Source: Nepenthes gracilis
Taxonomy: Eukaryota; Streptophyta; Magnoliopsida; Caryophyllales; Nepenthaceae
Length of the DNA: 64,000 nt
Direction: 5' to 3'
Assembly: GCA_033239525.1 (NCBI GenBank)
Contig: BSYO01000025.1
Coordinates: 8,962,001 to 9,026,000, forward strand
Shown here piece after piece: positions 21,474 through 31,369 of this stretch (position 1 is its first letter; the number at the start of each line of letters is the position of its first letter). Position numbers and translations under genes: made by a program. The notes under the pieces are model-generated. The model was not told the DNA's origin. It saw only the letters and a list, made by a program, of their open reading frames with translations, and did no database searches.

Positions 21474-24400
21474 AATTGATTTTTAAGTATTCTAATATTT
21501 ACTGTTATCATTTTTTTCTTCTTTTACCTTGAATTATTTAAAAAATGTTTTTATTTATTTTTCTGGCATATATTGTTATATGTTTTGTCTTTTATTTATT
21601 ATTTTGTAACTTTTTTTCCATTGTCCGTTTTCAAAATTTCAGCATTAAATTCATAAAATTTTTATATTTAATTTTTGATTTTTTTTATCCTGCGTTTTGT
21701 TTTTTTTTTATTAATTTTCTCTTGATTATTTTTATTTTTTTACCTAGTCATTTCACCCTTTTATTTTCTTTTAATTTGGATAGGCATTATTTTATTTCTC
21801 ATTTTATTTATTTTATTATTTTTATACTTTATCTTTTATTTTTTTATTTTTTTATTTCTTATTTTTTTCACTCAACTTTTTTTTTTAACTTTTTACCCTT
21901 TATTTTTATAGTGTTTTAATTCCTATTTATTTTCTTTTATTTTTTTCTTTGTGACTTTTTACATGTTAAATTTTTTGAAATATTTCTTTTTATTTTTATT
22001 TTTTATTCTGTTTTCATATATTTTGTTTAGATTTATATCTTTCAATTTTACTACTGTATATTTTTTTTTCATTTTAAAAATTTTCATTTATTGCTTATTT
22101 TTCAAATTTCTTATGTAATATCTTTCATATTTTAATTTTTTGACAGTTACTTCCGATTTTATTTATTTTTTATCTATTGTTTTACATTTATTTCTTATAT
22201 TTATTTTATTTTTATTTCTTAAAAATTATTTTTTATTTATATTTCTTATATTTCAAATTTCTTACATTTAAATATTTATTTTTTTATCATTTCATTCCTA
22301 TAAAAATTTTTATTTTATATTTATTTATTTTTGTTATTTATCTTTTTTATTTTGAGCATTTTATATTGAGTTAATTATTTCATTATTTCATACTTTTTAT
22401 ATATTTATCTTGAAATTTTTTTTATTTTTTCTTTTATCTTTACTTTTTCTTAAATTAAAGCTTTAAATTTTTAGTTTTTATTTTTTATGTCTTACTTTTT
22501 ATCTTTTTACGTTTAGTTTTTTTACTGTTTATTTGTCTCTTATTTTTTTATTCTTCATATTTTATTTTTTTATTATTGTAATTCTTCCTCTTTTAATTAT
22601 ATTTCTCAAATTTTTTTTTTATTTTCCTCTTTTCTTTTTTCTATTTCGATTGATTTTTTAACACTCTAATATTTTTCTTCTTTTACCTTTAATTATTTTA
22701 AAAAATATTTTTTATTGGTTTTTTAGCATATACTGTTATATTTTTTATCTTTTATTTATTATTTTGTAACTTTTTTTCCATTATCCGTTTTTAAAATTTC
22801 AGCATTAAATTCATAAAATTTTTATATTTAATTTCTAAATTTTTTATCCTACGTTTTGCTTTTTTATTAATCTTTTCCTGTTTATATTTTTTTTGCCAAG
22901 TCTTTTTACCTTTTTTATTTCTTTTAATTTGTATTGGTATTATTTTATTTCTCATTTTATTTATTTTATTATTTTTATGCTTTAAATTTTATTTTTTTTA
23001 TTTTATCATTTCTTTTTTTAATCAACTTCTTCTTTTTTATTTTTTATTTTATTATTTCTTGTTTTTTTCACTCAACTTCTTCTTCTTCTTCTTTTTTTTT
23101 TTTTTTTAACTTTTGACCCTTTATTTTTGTAGCGTTTTAATTCCTATTTATTTTATTTTACTTTTTTCTTGTTTAAAAATTTATAACTTTTTTAATGTTA
23201 AAAATTTTAAAATATTTCATTTTATTTTTATTTTTTATTATCTTTTAACATCTTTTGTTTAGATTCACATCTTTCAATTTTACTTCTCTATTTTTTTTTT
23301 ATTTTAAAAATTTTCTTTTATTGCTTATTTTTTAACTTTTATTATTTAATATCTTTCATATTTTAATTTTTTGACAGTTACTTTTGATTTTATTTTTTTT
23401 TTTATGTATTGTTTTACATTTGTTTCTTATATTTATTTTATTTTTATTTCTTAAAATTATTTTTTATTTATATTCCTTATCTTTGAAATTCCTTACATTT
23501 AAATATTCAATTTTTTAATCTTTTCATTCCTATAATGATTTTTTATTTTATATTTGATTATTTTTGTTATTTATCTTTTTTATTTTCAGTATTTAATATT
23601 GTGTTAATTATTTTATCATTTCTTACTTTTTTTATATTTTATATGAAAATTTTATTATTTTTGTTTTTATCTTTACTTTTTCTTAAATCAACATTTTAAA
23701 TTTCTAGTTTTTTATTTTTTATGTCTTACTTTTTATCTTTTTATTTTTATTTTTCTTACTTTTTATTTGTCTCTTCTTTTCTTCTTCTTCATATTTTATT
23801 TTTTTTATTCTTGTAATTCTTCCTCTTTTAATTATATTTTTCCAAATTTTAATTTTACTTTTCATCTTGTATTTTTTCTATTTCGATTAGTTTTTAAGTA
23901 TTTTAATATTTAATATTCTCATTTTGTTCTTATTTTACCTCTAATTATTTAAAAAATATTTTTATTGGTGCTTTTAGCATATATTGTTATATTTTTTATC
24001 TTTTATTTATTATTTTGTAAGTTTTTTCCATTATCTATTTTTAAAATTTCAGCATTAAATTCATAAACTTTGTATATTTTATTTTGAAATTTTTTATCCT
24101 ACGTTTTGCTTTTTATTAATTTTCTCCTGTTTATTTTTATTTTTTTGCCTAGTCTTTTTGCCTTTTTATTTTCGTTTAATTTGTATTGGTATTATTTTAT
24201 TTCTCATTTTATTTATTTTATTATTTTTATACTTTATCTTTTATTTTCTTATTTTATCAATTCTTTTTTTTTTCAATCAACTTCTTTTTTTTTTTTTTTA
24301 GTTTTTACCCTTTATTTTTATAGTGTTTTAATTCCTATTTATTTTATTTTATTTTTTTCTTTGTTCTTTCTTAAAGTTAAATTTTTTTTAATATTTTATT

Positions 24401-24600
24401 TTATTTTTATTTTTTATTATCTTTTAACATCTTTTGTTTAGATTTATATCTTTCAATTTTACTACACTTTTTTTTTTATTTTAAAATTTTTCTTTTATTG
24501 CTTATTTTTCAAATCTCTTATTTAATATCTTTCGTATTTTAATTTTTTGACAGTTACTTCCGATTTTATTTATTTTTTATCTATTGTTTTACATTTTTTT
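21474..24600. repeat. T-rich satellite, block 3 (about 2.6 monomers)
   Basis: The landmark GCATATA(T/C)TGTTATAT recurs at 21565, 22735 and 23976, spacings of 1170 and 1241 bp. Each monomer contains TTTCAGCATTAAAT, GTTTAGATT, TTGACAGTTACTTCCGATTT and TTAAATTTTTAG in the same order. The array stops abruptly at 24600, mid-monomer, at the junction with the viral-like block. The long open frames (21545-21919 and 24106-24441) are low-complexity by-products. Confidence 0.9.
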
Positions 24601-24639
24601 CAGTATAATTCTACGGCAACGGATACCACTGATTTAAAT

Positions 24640-25190
24640 ATTGATGGCAGATGAAAACATGAGTTAAATACGTTTTGTTTTAGGTTAAAGTTTTTATGAA
24701 AATATGGAAAAAAAGTTTTTATGCAGAAAACATGTATCTTATCAGCGTAGTGTAAATATGCGTATGTGCTATTATATCGTATACTACTTTTGTCATAACC
24801 AATTTTGTCTATCAATGGATCAGACCATTCGAATATCTTTAGCTGTTTATAATTTAAATATTGTTGATATTTTATGATAATATTTTGCCTTAGAATTTGA
24901 AGTGGAATATTACTCTCTTTTTGCTTATTAACTGCTTGGTTTGAATATCGTATTTTGATATATTGTCAGTTAATTTGAGTTTGAATTGAAATGTGATAAG
25001 TATTCTTTTTTCGATACCGAAAGTTCTTATACTTTATATGTATATTTCTCTCTTATATTAGTCGTAATTTATTTGCTAATCTTCTTAGTAATTTCTTTTT
25101 CAAAATACTGAGAGTATAAATTGTTATATACTTGCTAAGTAATTTGATATTATGTTAATTAGGACTACGCATGATCTTTTCATTCAAAAC
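24640..25190. repeat. Direct repeat copy A of the viral-like block
   Basis: Closely matches 27353-27870 in the same orientation, including TATATCGTATACTACTTTTG and GGTTTGAATATCGTATTTTG. Similarity fades after about 25160, where TTAATTAGGACTACGC begins. The minus-strand frame 24600-24815 reads through IDKIGYDKSSIRYNST, a segment whose copy B homologue is frame-broken. Confidence 0.88.
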
Positions 25191-25199
25191 TTTAAAATA

Positions 25200-25530
25200 T
25201 GCATTAAATCAAAGAGAGAAGAGATTATACCAGCAGTTCAGAAAACCTTTAAAGCTTTAATTTGACGAAAATCATACAGACTTCCAAGACAGAGGTAACA
25301 CACAACAAACCGCCTAACACTAAAAAAAACTAAGATACAAACACACGATGGTAAATACAAGGATAAGGTAGAAGGAACACTAGAGTATTTACAAGGTATT
25401 TATAAAAAATGATAAGGGTTGATGAAAAGAGAAGAAGAGACTCTTCTTGCTTCTCGTGGTTGGCTTCTGAGTTTTGGCTTCTGGATGTTTACTCTTATCC
25501 AGGCTCTGCTGAGGAATGAAGAGAATAACT
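25200..25530 (-). other. Leader-like region downstream of the promoter
   Basis: On the minus strand this lies between the TATA box and copy A. It has no long open frame and is rich in TCTTCTCTTTTC-type pyrimidine stretches, as expected of an untranslated leader. Short open frames occur. Confidence 0.4.
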
Positions 25531-25680
25531 CCTTTTATAGTCATTTTGAACGCATCTGAGCTGTTGATCAAACACTTGGGGAATCATAATGATGACGCCG
25601 CTTTAGTTGTTATGCGTCTCGTCAGTCACTTTAAGTTATGCGTCTCTTTAGTCGCTTTAAGTTGTTATGCGTCTCTTATT
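25531..25680 (-). promoter_or_regulatory. TATA promoter with upstream tandem repeats
   Basis: On the minus strand CTATAAAAGG (25531-25540) is a strong plant TATA box. Upstream of it, TATGCGTCTC (plus-strand reading) occurs at 25611, 25637 and 25666, each followed by a similar GTC..CTTTAAG stretch, making three units of 26-29 bp. A TGACG word (minus strand, about 25620-25624) recalls activation-sequence elements of pararetroviral promoters. The arrangement suggests a pol II promoter firing leftward. Confidence 0.6.
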
Positions 25681-25869
25681 TGCTTTTGTATCGATCGAGA
25701 AAGTTGTAAATTTTACTATTTATACATACGCTTTTACTATTTATGAATAGTAATTTGTCGGCGTATGATATCATTGATGAAATGTCTTTAGGAGCTTTTG
25801 TAGGGTGAAATAAGATGTGATGGATACCTGCAAACAATGGTTAGTGAAAAACATTGAATGATGATTGAT

Positions 25870-27350
25870 TTTTTTTTTACAAATCATGGGCTCAAAGATC
25901 TAATGGATCTTGTGCATGCCCGCCGGGATCTTTTGTTCGGTCAAAAGGAAATGGGCTGGCTGGTGGTGTAGATGACAAGGAAGAGCCCACTTTATCCGCT
26001 TCAGTATTAGCCATTTCTTTAGTGAAAGCGGTTTCAACTGCTGCTAGGTCTTCTTCATCGGCAATGGAGGCCCAACTTCATCGTTGCTTTTGTAATAAAG
26101 ATTTTATATTTGTAACTTTGGCTTGTACTCTGTCATGTGAATCTCGAATGTGTTGAAGCATATAGTTAATGTCGTTATGAATTTAAACTGAAGATCATGG
26201 ATGAGAAATTCTTCGTGATCGACAATAATGCACAGATGGTGTAGGAGAAGTCTTTGAAATTTGTACAGTTGGTGCTTCTTTCTGGAAGATCTGATTATAG
26301 AGACTGTCGACTGTAGGATTTCCGCATCGAGATATCGTTGGTGATAGTCTCTTAAGATCTTGATAAAATGATTTTTTGGTCTGAAGATCTTTTTGAATAT
26401 TTTGAGGAGTAATGGTCGTGAAATCAAATTTATCCGACTATTTTACTTTAAAATCTCTAACAATAGATAGCGGTGCATCCAGATAAATTGATCGACAAGT
26501 GAAAGCCCAAGACATTATCCATGGAATCGCATAATTAATAAGAAAAGTAATTTTACGATGATCAAGAAATATTTCAGGTGTCAGTGTTTCATAATAGAGA
26601 CGTACTTTATTGATTGGAGTTGGATAAATAGTAGGACGAGGTCTAAAATAGAGCCACCATTCAGAGAACCAAAAAGGAATCTGCTTAGGACAATTTTGAT
26701 CAAATTTGAAAAACTAGGAATGACTGTAAGAACGAAGAAAAAATGCATTATACCAGGCATCCTTATAATCCTGATAATTATATCCTATGAGTTGATAATG
26801 AACAGAAAATGGTTTGATATCTAAAGGATCAAGAGCAATGTCTTGATGAGGTCGAATCTCTTTAATTTTGTAAATAGAGTAACTGATAGAATTATCATGA
26901 GAATTTTTATGATGCTTGAGTTCTATTGAATCCAAATCAACAAGGATCAATTCATAGAATTTTTGTATTTTTAAAGGTTCGGCAGTTGGATATAGATGAT
27001 TGGACTAAAACATACGATTTGTAACATTGAGCAATTCTTGTAAAGATAATGGTTTGTATAAGTCTGTCATGGTAATATGTTATTTGATAGGTTTAGTAAA
27101 ATAATCAGATAGCTGAGAGGAAGAAGATGAAGAGGCTGATGTTTGATGTGGAGAAGTAGTGGGTATAATTTGTCAAGGTATCATGGCATAGTCAAGAGCA
27201 GTTTGTTTGGCTGGAGTGGAAGGAGGCTGTATTTTCTTACCTTTGTCCTTTTTAGGAGGTATACTGGTCTTGTATGAAGGCGTAAAACTCAATAAATCTT
27301 TGTTAAAACTTGCTTTGATGAATTTGTAAAATAAATTCGTCCAGAAAACA
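25870..27350 (-). pseudogene. Viral-like polyprotein, C-terminal part
   Basis: One minus-strand frame can be followed, with a few stops, from about 27340 to a stop near 25890. It opens with a Lys/Pro/Ser-rich linker (PPKKDKGKKIQPP, then a Ser run) and passes through FYELILVDLDSIELKH. It then gives a Trp/Tyr-rich globular region at 26950-26100 with YQDYKDAWYNAFFLR, PFWFSEWW and YAIPWIMSWAF, and ends in an acidic tail (DEEDLAAVETAFTKEMAN). It is followed directly by the promoter and not by protease or RT. The family is uncertain, possibly a caulimovirid-like or gypsy-related polyprotein. Confidence 0.4.
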
Positions 27351-27352
27351 AA

Positions 27353-27870
27353 TATTTGATGGCGATAAAAACATGATTTAAATACGTTTTGTTTTAGGTA
27401 AAAGATTTTATGAAATATGGAAACAAAGTTTTTATGCAGAAAACATTTACCTTATCAGCGTAATGTAATTATGCGTATGTGCTATTATATCGTATACTAC
27501 TTTTGTCATAACCAATTTTGTCTATCAATGGATCAGACCATTCGAATATCTTTAGTTGTTGATAATTTGAATATTATTGATATTTTATGATAATATTTTG
27601 CCTTAGAATTTGAAGTGGAATATTTCTCTCTTTTTGCTTATTAACTGCTTGGTTTGAATATCGTATTTTGATATATTGTTAGTTAATTTGAGTTTGAGTT
27701 GAAACGTGATCGTAATTCTTTTTTCGATATCGAAAGTTCTTATAGTTAATATGTTTATTTCTCTCTTGTATTAGTCGTAATTTATTTGCTAATCTTCTTA
27801 TTAATTTCTTGTTCCAAATACTGGGTGATGCTATTGTTATATACTTACTAGGTTGCTTGATATTATCTTG
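27353..27870. repeat. Direct repeat copy B of the viral-like block
   Basis: Partner of 24640-25190, about 2.7 kb away in the same orientation. It overlaps the 3' half of the minus-strand frame at 27679-28146. Confidence 0.88.
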
Positions 27871-28146
27871 AAGGATTATTTGGATAGTTGTAGAAGTTTC
27901 TGGGTAAGATAGTGCTACATAAAGAGGAACTAAGGGATCAAATTTTGACATTAATTTGAATATCGATTTTTCAAATAATAATATTCGAAATTTCTTATAA
28001 TCAAGAACTGATGACGATAAGCCAGAAGAGGTGAATCCAGTCGTTAAGTCAGAAGTCATGAACTTTAAGCCAGAAAACGTGAAGTAAGAATTAAAATTAG
28101 AATTATAGTGAAAGTCAGAGTCAGACCCTATACCCCCTCCAAACAC
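27679..28146 (-). pseudogene. Unrecognised viral-like coding segment (155 codons)
   Basis: Open frame starting MFGGGIGSDSDFHYNSN. The middle reads SKFDPLVPLYVALSYPE and the basic C terminus reads WNKKLIRRLANKLRLIQERN. I do not recognise a domain. It is flanked on both sides by frames of similar A/T-rich codon use, so it probably belongs to one long decayed polyprotein. Confidence 0.4.
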
Positions 28147-28167
28147 ATCGTGTTTGAATACGGTAGA

Positions 28168-28551
28168 TCAAGGATTAAAAGGATCGAAAGGATCTAGAAA
28201 AGGAGCAAGCCAAGATAAATTATAGAGCGATCTTCCGAGTAATAGACTAGGAGTTTGGTAATATTTGTTGATTAACCTAAACATATTGTATGTGGTAATT
28301 GATTGATTATAGAAAGATGGAGAATTGAGGGTAACTTGATTAATATATTTTTGATATTTTTGATAGATGTATGAATCCTTTGGTTCATCGTTAAACATTA
28401 AAATAAAAGAAAAATTTTTAGGAGGATTAGGAGCATTAAGTAGAAACGAAGTTTCTTCAACTGGTCGAGGTTGATGGTTAAAGGTAGACAATCTTTTTGT
28501 TAAACTAAAGATAAAAGATTGATTTTGTATTCGTACTTCATTTGATATCAT
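28168..28551 (-). pseudogene. Unrecognised viral-like coding segment (127 codons)
   Basis: Open frame starting MISNEVRIQNQSF, with PRPVEETSFLLNAPNPP and PSLLLGRSLYNLSWLAPF, ending in a DPFDPFNP stretch. It lies just downstream of the next frame and 22 bp upstream of the MFGGGI frame. No known domain is visible. Confidence 0.4.
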
Positions 28552-28572
28552 TTGAATGTAGAAAACAGAAGG

Positions 28573-29380
28573 TTATTTTAGGATTAATATATACGTATTT
28601 AGGACAGAAGGTTTTTCGTAAGTTAACGTTTTTTCTCTAAATGATATGATATTAGGTAATTTTTTAATATCATCGGTTGATAATTTTTTATTTATAGGTC
28701 GTCGTTTTTTTGTACGTAAAGGTAGTATTTTTAAATCACTGGTATCCGTTACCATGGAATTATATTTAGCGACAGATGTAGTAGGTATAATAGTGGTTCC
28801 ATTATGAGTTAATGGAGATGGTAGAAATTTCACTATATTTTGTTGTGAAAGTGGTGATTGTATTGTTAGTGGAGATGGTAGAAATTTTACTACATTTAGT
28901 TGAGAAAGTGGAGATTGTACTAAATCAGGTTTTGATAAAAACATTTGTTTAGTGGGTTTAGTGAAATTTAAGAGAGAAGGTGGAGCTTCCATTATATTAT
29001 GTTTTTTCTTTCTCCTTTTCTTCTTCTTTCGTTTTTCTATGGTTTGAACCTTTTTATCTTTATATTTTTTCTTAACAAATTAAATTTTTAATAATTTGTT
29101 ATTTAATTTCTGAATAAATTAATTATTAGTTTGATTTTTATAACTAGGTTTTCTAGTTAATATTTTTTATTGTTGATAGTCTAATGTTTGAACTGTTTTA
29201 AGATATGATGCTTTAGGCGTAGACGTCGATGGTAATTCATTTAATCGTTTTGTTATCTGTTCTAATAATATATCCGAACGTTTTGGTGGAAATTGAATAT
29301 TAGCAATAATAGGTAAAGGAGCAATACTATGTGGAAATCGATATGGATTTGCTATTTTAGTTTACAGAGATAGATGCTCA
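28573..29380 (-). pseudogene. Viral-like N-terminal region with repeated motif
   Basis: The methionine-started frame at 28992 contains two near-identical peptides (SPLSQLNVVKFLPSPLT and SPLSQQNIVKFLPSPLT) 18 residues apart, then a basic patch (RTKKRRPINKK). The same frame extends upstream to about 29380 through a few stops, reading IANPYRFPHSIAPLPIIAN, RSDILLEQITKRLNELP and a Lys-rich stretch. This marks the likely N-terminal side of the polyprotein. Function unknown. Confidence 0.4.
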
Positions 29381-29400
29381 ATTCTATTAACTTAATAAGA

Positions 29401-31135
29401 ACCGTATTTAAATATTTGCATCGATAATTATTTTGCTCATACACCTTTTTTCATATCTTCTATCATTAGATCATTCTCATTTTCTTTTCATTATCACCTT
29501 TTTAAATTGAACAGCAGTGAAAATATCTTAAATGTAAGAGACCACAAAAAAAAAAAAAAAAAAGTACATCCTCAGAAGACTATAATATGTTCCTGAAGAG
29601 TACGAGGACATTATACTCGAACACCACAGCCGTGTTTTGGTGAACCAAAAGCATTTAACCTGAAAATCCGAAACTGAGGTAGATGGCAAGCGCAACTGCA
29701 TACCCCCCACATCATGAACCTTTAGGATTGAAAAAAATTGCAACGTGCTTCATTTTATTGGCCCCGAAATAGCAAGCATTAAAGAGGCGGGGCATAGGTC
29801 ATCAATGGGGCAGAGCTGACAAGGAACAACGTTGACAACACACTCCACCTAAAACAAGCGAAGAACCCCTCCCAGGACTGGCAATTTGTGAATTTTTTCT
29901 TCAAGCTTAGAAATAAATTGGACCCAAAAGAGTATATGTGACACCGTACTCACGATGACTGACGATGGATTGTATTTTCCCAGTGTTGGCCATTGCTGAA
30001 AAGGATACACATGAAATAAGCACATGGGACGACCTTTTCCATTGAAAGAAATGACATTGTCACAATAATTCTAAGATTCCAAACTATGCGAATTGATTTG
30101 ACACGGTAGAAATTCTCATCTCTATTCCTTTGGTATCCAATTTAAATTTGATTCTCTCACTCTAAATTCAATGATAGTAACGGTGTAGGAAAAATCCGAT
30201 ATTTTGCGGTAAGGTAAAGCATACTGTTTAAAAGATTGCTGCATCTGGACAAATCTCGTGACTGTCTCTAGATTCCTATCTCCTTTAATATTTATTGATA
30301 GAAGACATGGTGACTGCCAAATTTCTTAGATCAAGTATTTCTCACGACGCTATAGCCTAGCTAAATCTGTTCCAATCAATCAATCTTCCATGACTATATA
30401 CGGACAATTTCTTTATGAAAGTGCATACATAGCCAGGGGAAAGAGCTCTCGATCCACAATGGACAAGAGAATCTATTCTTAGTTTAGGCACCTACGATAA
30501 CCATGATGATCTCGTTTCTTTTGTTGAAGGGTGTCCCTTCCTTTTTTTTTTTTTTTTCACATTAACACAAATTTATAAATAATGACATTCCACCTTTTTA
30601 CCAAAAGAATATCAAAAAAATGGCCGTGGCTATGCTATTTCTATAGTGCTAAATCATTTCTCTGACATATTTAAAATTTACTACTACATCACAACTATCA
30701 CTAGCATCTTGTCTCCAGTCAACCACAGCATCACTACTGCAGCATCACCATTATGACGCCACCACCACACCCCATCATCCCCACCACTTGGCAAACCCAC
30801 TATCCCCAGCTATACAGCCACTGTCATCTCACCTCCAGCAACACAATCTACCATGGGAAGTATTTTTAAAACGGGGAAAGTACTTTCCAATGGATAAAAA
30901 TCAAGAATGCTTTTGTCCAGCCAAAAGGATCCAATCCCATGACGCATATATCATAATTTTAGGGCTCGTTCGTGCTACACCACTTTGATAGACTCTATGC
31001 AATTAAGGCAATGAAACTGCCAAAACTTGAAATTATTAATTAAAGGAAATTGAAGGTGTCTCAGTTGGAACTTGCCATGTAAGAGCAATCCAAAAAGATG
31101 CAAGAGAAGTGAAGATATCCAAACATGCGAATCAA
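29401..31135. other. Intergenic region downstream of the RUS gene
   Basis: No supported gene. It contains an A-run at 29548-29564, a T-run near 30541-30557 and scattered short frames without motifs. The sequence nearest 31135 is the 3' untranslated region of the RUS gene; I see no canonical AATAAA there. Confidence 0.4.
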
Positions 31136-31369
31136 TCAATCAAATACGGGATCCAATTCTTCAATTAGAGGTTCCTTGGGGACCTTGAGAGTTATCTCAT
31201 GAGTTTCCCATCCAGCATCATTCAACTGTTGAATGAAATTGTCAAATCCATCATCCAATTTCAGCAGGCTTTGCTCAAGTAAAGCATTCATGTTCTCTGA
31301 CATCCTGTTCTCATAAAGCCAATAAGCCTGCCATATACTCCGCAAGGCTGACAAACTTGTAGCTCCTCT
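31136..31369 (-). CDS. RUS5: RUS gene, last exon
   Basis: Acceptor CTCTGCAG, then [20 protein letters not shown], a helical stretch ([20 protein letters not shown]) and [17 protein letters not shown] before TGA at 31136-31138. The LKVPK segment matches the C terminus of RUS5-type proteins. Confidence 0.9.
   Translation of the reverse strand, partial: RGATSLSALRSIWQAYWLYENRMSENMNALLEQSLLKLDDGFDNFIQQLNDAGWETHEITLKVPKEPLIEELDPVFD

Larger units (their letters stand above)
24601..29400 (-). mobile_element. Rearranged viral-like or retroelement-like block without RT
   Basis: The minus strand carries a run of decayed, A/T-biased coding segments, a TATA promoter (25533-25540), two direct copies of one segment (24640-25190 and 27353-27870), and a short inverted copy (24601-24645 against 28731-28775). 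The protein pieces resemble no gag or pol I can name. The segment at 26950-26100, with its DAWYNAFF, FSEWW and IPWIMSW-type blocks, recalls endogenous plant pararetrovirus or gypsy-related polyproteins. That resemblance is from memory and not verified. The whole block looks like an integrated, rearranged copy. Confidence 0.45.

Noticed and set aside
21545..24441. Several open frames of 60-124 codons in the T-rich satellite, looking like membrane proteins
   Set aside because: They are runs of Phe, Leu, Ile and Tyr that arise from T-rich low-complexity DNA, and they are not conserved between monomers.
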